Assembly (NCBI GenBank): GCA_900772435.1
Contig: CAAHEM010000002.1
Span: forward strand, 1-20,465
Length of the DNA stretch: 20,465 nucleotides
Reading direction: 5' to 3'
Source of the DNA: Bacilli bacterium
GTDB taxonomy: Bacteria; Bacillota_I; Bacilli_A; RF39; UBA660
Every line of letters starts with the position of its first letter. Position 1 is the first letter of the stretch. The notes beneath the pieces are model-generated. The model was not told the origin of the DNA. It worked only from the letters and a program-made list of their open reading frames with translations, and did no database searches. The position numbers and the translations under genes are program-made. Shown in pieces: positions 15,051-20,465 of the stretch.

Positions 15051-15539
15051 GTGAAGAAAAAATTAAATATTGAAGTAGATATAAGCGAGAAAAAATATTT
15101 TACAAGTAAATACAATGAAAATACTTTAGCTCCTGAATTAAAAGATTATTTACTTAATGAGATAATAGGGTATGATATAAATACTAAGATTAATATAAAT
15201 ATTGATGCTAAATTCAAACTTACTGATGAAGAAAAAGAGCATTATAAAGAACTAATAATAAAAGAATTCAAAGAAAGCAACGATGAACTAGAATACGAAA
15301 TAGAATTAGGAAATATTAAAAAATTAACTTTATTATTAATAGGAGTATCATTCGTAATCGCATCATATTTCTTTGGACATATAATGGGAGAAATATTAGA
15401 AGAAATACTTATGGTATTTGGTTGGGTTGCTCTATGGGAAGTGGCCTATGCAATATTCTTCACAGATGCATCAAGAAGAAGAAAAATTAAAAGAAATAAT
15501 CAGATAATCCACGCTAATATTAAATATAAAGATAATTAA
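15051..15539 (+). CDS. Small two-TM membrane protein (162 aa)
   Basis: Not recognised. A charged, probably cytoplasmic N-terminal domain (1-88, beta then helix: KININIDAKFKLTDEEKEHY) precedes two hydrophobic helices at about 90-108 and 119-137 with a short acidic link, and a basic tail (SRRRKIKRNN). Similar architectures are common among hypothetical Bacillota proteins. The start codon is GTG at 15051 behind AGGAG; the ATG two bases upstream is followed at once by TGA. It is the last gene of the operon, nine bases after the pseudouridine synthase. Confidence 0.75.
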   Translation: MKKKLNIEVDISEKKYFTSKYNENTLAPELKDYLLNEIIGYDINTKININIDAKFKLTDEEKEHYKELIIKEFKESNDELEYEIELGNIKKLTLLLIGVSFVIASYFFGHIMGEILEEILMVFGWVALWEVAYAIFFTDASRRRKIKRNNQIIHANIKYKDN

Positions 15540-15542
15540 AAT

Positions 15543-15568
15543 AAATAGACATTAGTCTATTTTTATTT
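15543..15568 (+). terminator. Operon terminator
   Basis: An 8-bp stem, AAATAGAC (15543-15550) with GTCTATTT (15555-15562), closes an ATTA loop and runs into a T-rich tract. It ends the methyltransferase-to-membrane-protein operon. Confidence 0.88.
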
Positions 15569-15638
15569 ATAAAATTAACATAAATATGTATAATATTTCA
15601 ATTATTTGATAAATCATTATCATTTGTTATAAAAAATA

Positions 15639-15647
15639 TGATAAAAT
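15639..15647 (+). promoter_or_regulatory. Extended -10 promoter of the 264-aa membrane protein
   Basis: TGATAAAAT about 25 bases before the ATG at 15673, with AGAGGTGA between. No good -35 is visible. Confidence 0.55.
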
Positions 15648-15672
15648 CATCTTAAAGTAAGAGGTGAATATC

Positions 15673-16467
15673 ATGTATGATATAAGTGTTAAAAACGTTA
15701 AAAAGGGGAATAGTATTTATATAATATTCCTTATCGCAGGAATTCTAGCTACAGTAGGATTTATGTATATAATAATATCAAATGATCGTAAATTAAAAAG
15801 TTTAGATTCAACAGTAATTGCAACTAAAGTAGAAATTAATAAACATAGAGATAGTGATGGAAATACATTATATAATCCAACATACTACTATGTGGTTGAT
15901 GGTAATGAATACTCTTGTCCTTCTACTTCATCTTCAAATGTTAAACCAAAAACTGACAATACAACTATCTATTATGACTCTAAAAATCCATCAGAATGTA
16001 TGACTGAATATTCAAAATCAACTAATAAAATTTGGTTTATAGGTGTATTTATAGGAGTAGCATTTATAATTATTGCTGTTGTTAATATAATAAAAATAAT
16101 CAAAAGAATAAATAAAATAAAAGATTTAAATAATCATGGAAAACTTATTAAAAGCTTACCATATCGACTTGAACCTTCTGGAATTGTTATAAATAATGTT
16201 AAAATTCAAAGACCAGTAGTAGAGTACACTTTAGCTTCTGGTTCTACTATTACATTATATGGAGACCCTCGTATGGATAAAAAATTAACTGACGAAGATG
16301 GAATGGTAGATTTAGTTATAGATGAAAATAATATAAACAATTATTTTATTGATTTTGAAATAAATAGATTAACAGGAAATCTTCCTACAGACTATTTTAA
16401 TAAACCAAATAACAATGAAACACAAACTAATAATAACAATCAAAATAACACTACAAATACTTTATAA
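15673..16467 (+). CDS. Two-TM membrane protein, DUF3592-like layout, Asn-rich tail (264 aa)
   Basis: Hydrophobic segments at about 14-36 and 120-142 flank an extracytoplasmic domain with C82 and C109 that could form a disulfide. The NPTYYYVVDGNEY and NTTIYYDSKNPSEC blocks resemble DUF3592-type domains (Y-x-V-x-G, then YD..NP). A cytoplasmic domain of about 100 residues follows (VKIQRPVVEYTL...TITLYGD), then a low-complexity Asn/Thr tail (ETQTNNNNQNNTTNTL). Function is unknown. The frame opens at a GTG at 15664 that is inside the ribosome site AGAGGTGA, so the ATG at 15673 is the start. It is monocistronic or reads into the next gene, which has its own promoter. Confidence 0.78.
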   Translation: MYDISVKNVKKGNSIYIIFLIAGILATVGFMYIIISNDRKLKSLDSTVIATKVEINKHRDSDGNTLYNPTYYYVVDGNEYSCPSTSSSNVKPKTDNTTIYYDSKNPSECMTEYSKSTNKIWFIGVFIGVAFIIIAVVNIIKIIKRINKIKDLNNHGKLIKSLPYRLEPSGIVINNVKIQRPVVEYTLASGSTITLYGDPRMDKKLTDEDGMVDLVIDENNINNYFIDFEINRLTGNLPTDYFNKPNNNETQTNNNNQNNTTNTL

Positions 16468-16470
16468 AAA

Positions 16471-16479
16471 TGATATAAT
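16471..16479 (+). promoter_or_regulatory. Extended -10 promoter of the KsgA/Erm-like gene
   Basis: TGATATAAT just after the stop of the preceding gene (16465-16467). Predicted start near 16486 leaves a leader of about 11 bases with AGGTGAT before the ATG at 16497. Confidence 0.6.
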
Positions 16480-16496
16480 ATACAATAGGTGATAAT

Positions 16497-17285
16497 ATGG
16501 AATTTGAAAATGATACAAATTATTTAGATCAACATTTCTTGATTGATAAAAGTATTATCAATTTATTTGTTGATTCTGCAGAATTAAAACCAACTGATAA
16601 TGTTGTTGAAATCGGACCTGGTAAATGTGAAATAAGCGATATAATTGCTAAACGTTCAGGTCATTTAACGTGCATTGAAATTGATAGAAACCTAGAACAT
16701 TTTATTAATGTATTAAAGGATAAACATGATAATGTTGAAGTAATATATGGTAATGCTTTAAATGTATATATCCCATCATGTGATAAAATCATTTCAGCAC
16801 TTCCATACTCAATAACAGAACCATTTATTGAAAAATTATTAAGATGCGAATTTGATATGTGTATTTTAATAGTTGGAAAAAAATTCGCTGATGCTGTTGT
16901 TAACAAATCATTAACAAAATTAGCACTACTTACTAATTCATTCTTTGATGTATCTAAAATTATGGATATAACACCAGATGCATTTGAACCAGCACCTAGA
17001 GTTATATCATCAATGATAAGATTAGTACCAGTACAAAGAGAAAGTTTAAAATATAGTTTTAAAAGATTTATATTTAGAGAAATGTTCTTTCATAGAGAAA
17101 GAAAACTTAAAAATAATTTAATGGAAGCATTAATAGAATTTGCTAAATTACATGATAAAAAACTAACTAAAAAGGAAAGCAAAAGTATTATAGAAGAATA
17201 TCAAATTCCAAAAGAAACATTAAATAAACTAATGGAAAATCTTACTAATGAAGAATATGAATTAATTTATAACACAATAAAATAA
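16497..17285 (+). CDS. KsgA/Erm-type rRNA adenine N6-methyltransferase family protein (262 aa)
   Basis: A full-length member of the KsgA/Dim1/Erm family, which methylates N6 of rRNA adenines using SAM. Visible: the family opening LDQHFLIDKSII (10-21), motif I VEIGPGKCEIS (37-47), the acidic strand-2 end CIEIDRNL (E61), and the PDAFEPAPRVISSMIRL block of the C-terminal part. Two key positions differ: the motif III aspartate of GDAL is N86 (YGNAL), and the catalytic NLPY/NIPY motif reads SALPY, with A101 where Asn normally sits; P103 and Y104 remain. These differences suggest a divergent paralogue with changed substrate or weak activity, not the housekeeping RsmA. It ends at a palindromic terminator shared with the hydrolase gene. 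Confidence 0.85.
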   Translation: MEFENDTNYLDQHFLIDKSIINLFVDSAELKPTDNVVEIGPGKCEISDIIAKRSGHLTCIEIDRNLEHFINVLKDKHDNVEVIYGNALNVYIPSCDKIISALPYSITEPFIEKLLRCEFDMCILIVGKKFADAVVNKSLTKLALLTNSFFDVSKIMDITPDAFEPAPRVISSMIRLVPVQRESLKYSFKRFIFREMFFHRERKLKNNLMEALIEFAKLHDKKLTKKESKSIIEEYQIPKETLNKLMENLTNEEYELIYNTIK

Positions 17286-17307
17286 GGAAAGTTAACTTTC
17301 CTTATTT
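17280..17307. terminator. Bidirectional terminator, perfect 28-base palindrome
   Basis: Fourteen-base perfect arms centred on GTTAAC (17291-17296), with T-rich tracts on both sides. Both stop codons (17283-17285 plus, 17292-17294 minus) lie inside it. It terminates the methyltransferase and hydrolase genes from opposite sides. Confidence 0.85.
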
Positions 17308-18197
17308 TCTTTTATAAAACTAAATATTTCATTATAATATTTTTTAGAATCTTGAATACTTGATTTCATATGTTTAGCTTCATCAATTATTAATAACTTC
17401 TTCTTACCTTTATATAATTGATAAGCATCATATGCATTTTTAGGCGGTACAAGTTTATCGGAACTACCATGTATAAACATAAAAGGAACTTTACTTTTCA
17501 TAAGAATTTCTTCAGGATTAAACTTATAAATATTGAATCCAAAAAATATACTAGAAAATATATTAAAAGATGAAATTATAGGTTTTGGTAAAAACTTTAA
17601 GTATTTAAGTTGATTATAAAACTGATCATAATTAGATATAAAGCCACAGTCTTCAATCGCACATATAACATTATTCGGAAGATTTTCGCCAACTGTTCTC
17701 ATTATAACAGTTCCACCCATAGATATACCATAAAGTATAATCTTAGTTTTCTTCTTTTTATTTATATAATCTATCCATGATAACATATCTTTTCTTTCAT
17801 AGAAACCATGTGTTGAATAAACTCCATCACTCTTACCATGAGCTCTTTGATCAATAAGTAAAATACTATATCCTTTTTTATAAAAATTATATGCTACATC
17901 TAACATTTCCAAAGCATTATTAGTGTAACCGTGTACAATGATAACCCAAGTATTTAATTTATTTTTAATTTCATAAGCATGAAGCTTTTTCTTATCAAAA
18001 GATTTAACACAAACTTCTTTATAGTTAGAATTTTTAAACCATCTTTTAGATTCATTACTTGTTAACTTAAAAGTACCTTTTCCTTTAAATAATCTTTTCG
18101 TAGATATTTTAGTACAATTTGAAAAGTGAAAGAAATATACACCAATTAATAAATAGAAAATAAATATAATAAGTAGAATAATAATAAATATTTTCAT
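17292..18197 (-). CDS. Membrane-anchored alpha/beta hydrolase (301 aa)
   Basis: An alpha/beta hydrolase-fold protein with an N-terminal hydrophobic anchor (about 3-23), so the catalytic domain probably faces the cell exterior. The oxyanion-side block is IIVHGYTNN (87-94), the nucleophile elbow is GISMGG with S159, the acid is D247 in HGSSDKLVP, and the catalytic histidine is H276 in EAKHMK: a complete triad. Esterase, lipase or peptidase substrates cannot be separated from sequence. Its ATG overlaps the TAA of the TetR gene by one base, so the two are translated together and it should fall under TetR control; a role in handling the compound sensed by the repressor or moved by the divergent exporter is inference. 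Confidence 0.9.
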   Translation of the reverse strand: MKIFIIILLIIFIFYLLIGVYFFHFSNCTKISTKRLFKGKGTFKLTSNESKRWFKNSNYKEVCVKSFDKKKLHAYEIKNKLNTWVIIVHGYTNNALEMLDVAYNFYKKGYSILLIDQRAHGKSDGVYSTHGFYERKDMLSWIDYINKKKKTKIILYGISMGGTVIMRTVGENLPNNVICAIEDCGFISNYDQFYNQLKYLKFLPKPIISSFNIFSSIFFGFNIYKFNPEEILMKSKVPFMFIHGSSDKLVPPKNAYDAYQLYKGKKKLLIIDEAKHMKSSIQDSKKYYNEIFSFIKENKES

Positions 18198-18805
18198 TAC
18201 TCTATCATCTTCTTTACTTGAGTATATAAATATGGTTTAAATTCTTTAATAGGCAAAGGTTCATTATTTAAAATAGAATTATAGCAAGTACTTCCAACTA
18301 ATTCAATTATCATAAATAATGTTACATCTGGATTATCAACTTTCTTAGAATATTTATTTATTTCATCTATAAATATAGTTTTTAAATCTTTATATTCAGC
18401 ATTAATTATTTTAATTAAATCTTTATTATAAAGACCTAAAGATAAATTTTTGTTAATAAGTTTTATTAAATCTTTACTACTTGAAAGTTTGTCTATTATA
18501 TAATCAATAACACTAATTAATTTATCGGGGAAGTTATCTAATTTCTTCTTACTTGTATATTCAATAGCATCACTAAATAATTTTTTTGATTTATCAATTA
18601 TTACTTCTTCATGGATTTGCCATTTATCTTTAAAATATAAATAGAAAGTTCCTTTAGCAACACCAGCATCATTAGCTATATCACTAATAGAAGTATCATT
18701 AATACCTTTTTTAATAAATAAATTATAAGCAGAAGCCATAAGACTTTCCTTTTTTAATTGCTTTTTTTCTTCTATTTTAGATAAAGTATTTTCAATATTA
18801 ATCAT
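18197..18805 (-). CDS. TetR/AcrR-family transcriptional repressor (202 aa)
   Basis: An N-terminal TetR helix-turn-helix (about residues 20-65): MASAYNLFIKKGINDTSISD, then GVAKGTFYLYFKDK, the family signature with recognition helix near 50-58. The C-terminal ~135 residues form the helical ligand and dimer domain, with no recognisable ligand. The frame extends to an ATG at 18856, but that lies in the promoter and operator; the ATG at 18805 follows AAGGTGA and is the start. Three TGAC-N5-GTCA sites in the adjacent divergent region are its probable operators, one of them over its own promoter. It is the first gene of an operon with the hydrolase and divergent from the exporter. Confidence 0.92.
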   Translation of the reverse strand: MINIENTLSKIEEKKQLKKESLMASAYNLFIKKGINDTSISDIANDAGVAKGTFYLYFKDKWQIHEEVIIDKSKKLFSDAIEYTSKKKLDNFPDKLISVIDYIIDKLSSSKDLIKLINKNLSLGLYNKDLIKIINAEYKDLKTIFIDEINKYSKKVDNPDVTLFMIIELVGSTCYNSILNNEPLPIKEFKPYLYTQVKKMIE

Positions 18806-18827
18806 ATTTTTCACCTTCGATACATAA

Positions 18828-18856
18828 ATTTTAATATAAAAATGACCAAAAGTCAA
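18828..18856 (-). promoter_or_regulatory. Sigma-A promoter of the TetR-hydrolase operon
   Basis: Minus strand: -35 TTGACT (18851-18856), 17-bp spacer, -10 TAAAAT (18828-18833). The -35 and upstream part of the spacer are inside operator 1, so negative autoregulation is expected. Confidence 0.78.
18843..18855. promoter_or_regulatory. TetR operator 1 (TGAC-N5-GTCA)
   Basis: TGACCAAAAGTCA, a palindrome of TGAC half-sites with a 5-base centre, overlapping the -35 of the TetR promoter. Confidence 0.72.
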
Positions 18857-18874
18857 TAAAATGATTAAAAAGTA

Positions 18875-18903
18875 TTGACTAATGGTCAGTTTTGAGGTAT
18901 ATT
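18875..18903 (+). promoter_or_regulatory. Sigma-A promoter of the exporter gene
   Basis: -35 TTGACT (18875-18880), 17-bp spacer, -10 TATATT (18898-18903); predicted start near 18910. Operator 2 covers the -35, and operator 3 covers the start site. Confidence 0.8.
18876..18888. promoter_or_regulatory. TetR operator 2 (TGAC-N5-GTCA)
   Basis: TGACTAATGGTCA, the same half-sites, overlapping the exporter -35. Its centre is 33 bp from that of operator 1. Confidence 0.75.
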
Positions 18904-18909
18904 ACTAAC

Positions 18910-18922
18910 TGACCGTTGGTCA
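18910..18922. promoter_or_regulatory. TetR operator 3 (TGAC-N5-GTCA)
   Basis: TGACCGTTGGTCA, the same half-sites, at the predicted start of exporter transcription. Its centre is 34 bp from that of operator 2. Confidence 0.75.
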
Positions 18923-18936
18923 TAATGGAGGTATAA

Positions 18937-20465
18937 ATGAAAAAGTTTGGAGACTTTATATGTAAACATAAGGTAGCTATATTAATAATATCCGTATTAT
19001 TATTAATACCAGCATCGATAGGGTATTTTAATACTAAAACCAATTATGATATTTTAGTATACTTACCTGAAGATATTGAAACAATGAAAGGCCAAAACAT
19101 TTTAAAAGAAGATTTTGATATGGGAGCTTTCGCTACAATATCTATAGATAACAGCAATCAAAAGAAAGTACTAGATGCAGAAAAAACAATAAGAAAAATT
19201 GACGGTGTTAACAAAGTATTAACAATCAATGATCTTACTGGTGTATCTATTCCTTTTGAAATATTACCAGATAGTTTACTAGAACAAGTAAAAAATGGTG
19301 ATAAAACTCTTATGTTAGTAACATTTAATGAAACAACATCAAATGAAAAAACATTAAATGCTATAACAAAAATAAGAGAAACATTAGATGGTATGGCTAA
19401 AGTAGGTGGCATGAGTGCTATCGTACAAGATACTATGGATCTATCAAATAAAGAAGTAGCAATCTATGTAGTAATCGCCGTTATACTATGTTTAATAGTA
19501 TTATCACTATCATTAGATTCATACATTGTACCAGTATTATTACTTTTAAATATTGGTATGGCTATTATATATAATATGGGTTCAAACATTATATTTGGAG
19601 AAATATCATATATAACAAAAGCAATAAGTGCTGTACTTCAATTAGGAGTAACAACAGACTTCTCAATCTTCTTATATCATAAATATCAAAGTAATTTAGA
19701 AAAAGAAGAAGATACAGACGAAGCAATGGCTAAAGCAATAAAAGAAACTTTAGTATCAGTACTTGGTAGCGCATTTACAACAATAGCTGGTTTCTTAGCA
19801 CTTTGTTCAATGAACTTAACATTAGGAAAAGATATAGGACTTGTAATGGCAAAAGGTGTTTTATTTGGACTTATTTGTGTAGTTACAGTATTCCCAGCAA
19901 TGTTATTGTTATGTGATAGATGGATCGTTAAAACAAGACATAAAGTATTAATACCAAGTTTCAAACACATAAAAGATTTCACAATGAAATACTATAAACC
20001 AATATTTGTAGGATTCTTAATATTAATGATTCCAGCAGTAATTGGTAATTCAAAAGTAAATGTTTATTACAACTTAGATAAATCACTTCCTAAAACATTA
20101 GAAAGTGTAACAGCAAACGAAGAATTAAAAAAAGACTTTAATATTGTTTCACCAGAAATAATATTGTTAGATTCAAACTTAGAAAATTATAAAAAGACAG
20201 AATTAGTAAATAAACTTAAAAATACTAAAGGAATAAGTATGGTTCTTAGTTCGAGTGAATTAGAAAAATATGGATTCCCAGTAGAACTACTTGATGAAGA
20301 TATCAAAGGAATATTTAAAACTGATAAATATGAATTAATGTTAATAAGTTCTGACTATGAAGTAGCTTCTCCTGAACTAACTACTCAAATAGAAGAAATA
20401 GATGAGTTAGTTAAAACATATGATAAGAATGCTATTATCGCAGGTGAAGGACCACTTACTAATGA
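18937..20465 (+). CDS. MMPL/RND-superfamily transporter, 3' end beyond window
   Basis: The frame is open from the ATG at 18937 (behind GGAGGT) to the window end, 509 residues, so the 3' part is missing. It is a predicted exporter of the MMPL/RND superfamily (YdfJ-like): TM1 at about 13-31, an extracytoplasmic porter domain (~35-165), a five-helix bundle including the family motif GVTTDFSIFLYHKY (237-250, D241 expected to serve proton coupling), then a second copy beginning near 359. The internal duplication is visible: LLLIPASIGYFNTKTNYDIL near the start matches LILMIPAVIGNSKVNVYYNL at about 361-380, each followed by a porter domain. A member is usually ~700 aa or longer. Substrate is unknown; lipids and hydrophobic drugs are typical of the superfamily. 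Divergent from, and probably repressed by, the adjacent TetR. Confidence 0.9.
   Translation, partial: MKKFGDFICKHKVAILIISVLLLIPASIGYFNTKTNYDILVYLPEDIETMKGQNILKEDFDMGAFATISIDNSNQKKVLDAEKTIRKIDGVNKVLTINDLTGVSIPFEILPDSLLEQVKNGDKTLMLVTFNETTSNEKTLNAITKIRETLDGMAKVGGMSAIVQDTMDLSNKEVAIYVVIAVILCLIVLSLSLDSYIVPVLLLLNIGMAIIYNMGSNIIFGEISYITKAISAVLQLGVTTDFSIFLYHKYQSNLEKEEDTDEAMAKAIKETLVSVLGSAFTTIAGFLALCSMNLTLGKDIGLVMAKGVLFGLICVVTVFPAMLLLCDRWIVKTRHKVLIPSFKHIKDFTMKYYKPIFVGFLILMIPAVIGNSKVNVYYNLDKSLPKTLESVTANEELKKDFNIVSPEIILLDSNLENYKKTELVNKLKNTKGISMVLSSSELEKYGFPVELLDEDIKGIFKTDKYELMLISSDYEVASPELTTQIEEIDELVKTYDKNAIIAGEGPLTN

Noticed and set aside
16661..16906. 81-aa minus-strand open frame
   Set aside because: Antisense to the KsgA/Erm-like gene.
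19158..19982. Minus-strand open frames of 84 and 98 aa
   Set aside because: Antisense to the MMPL exporter frame, which is continuous and has the family motif.
1..20465. CRISPR array, insertion sequence or long direct repeats
   Set aside because: No regularly spaced repeats, transposase-like frames or long repeated blocks were seen; the palindromes present are terminators or TetR operators.

Overview
This is an AT-rich (GC roughly a quarter to 30 % by eye) window from a Gram-positive-type bacterium, most likely an uncultured gut Bacillota/Bacilli lineage near the RF39/Erysipelotrichia/Mollicutes-like groups. The basis is strong AGGAGG or AGGTGAT ribosome sites, sigma-A promoters with a frequent extended -10 (TGNTATAAT), T-tailed hairpin terminators, and several unrecognised small proteins of the kind seen in such genomes. 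TGA is a true stop (the genes ending at 534 and 13151) and TGG encodes Trp, so the Mycoplasma code is not used. The lineage is inference; no marker gene here fixes it. I see no insertion sequence, integrase or CRISPR array.

Layout. 1-110: tRNA-Gly(GCC), cut at its 5' end by the window, with its terminator. 144-2201 (minus): a small hypothetical protein, a histidine phosphatase, a small hypothetical protein with a clear promoter and terminator, and a start-less 63-codon gene remnant. 2205-7484 (minus): a two-gene operon of a 65-aa polar protein translationally coupled to a 1692-residue cytosolic protein. The large protein has alpha-helical repeats, an unrecognised central domain and an HD-like domain whose His-Asp pair is replaced by Tyr-Ser. 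This is the most unusual locus. 7568-9491 (minus): a small two-helix membrane protein, an unrecognised conserved protein, and a 3-hydroxyacyl-CoA dehydrogenase. 9644-10441 (plus): a YjdF-like membrane protein. 10438-11928 (minus): a pentapeptide-repeat protein, apparently from a leaderless transcript, followed by an ABC-type ATPase without transmembrane domains.

12015-17285 (plus): an unrecognised 378-aa protein, then an overlapping unit of rRNA methyltransferase, small anchored Cys-rich protein, RluA-type pseudouridine synthase and small membrane protein. A two-TM membrane protein and a KsgA/Erm-like adenine methyltransferase with altered active-site motifs follow. Three of these genes suggest an RNA-modification neighbourhood. 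17292-20465: a membrane-anchored alpha/beta hydrolase and a TetR repressor (minus, 1-base stop/start overlap), divergent from an MMPL/RND-type exporter that runs off the window. The divergent region carries three TGAC-N5-GTCA operators 33-34 bp apart, placed on the promoters of both sides, so the circuit can be read directly: TetR should repress itself, the hydrolase and the exporter.

No gene-free stretch exceeds about 340 bases. The longest, 1865-2204, holds a promoter, two hairpins and the gene remnant. Where the first in-frame ATG or GTG lies inside a promoter or ribosome site, I moved the start downstream and say so.
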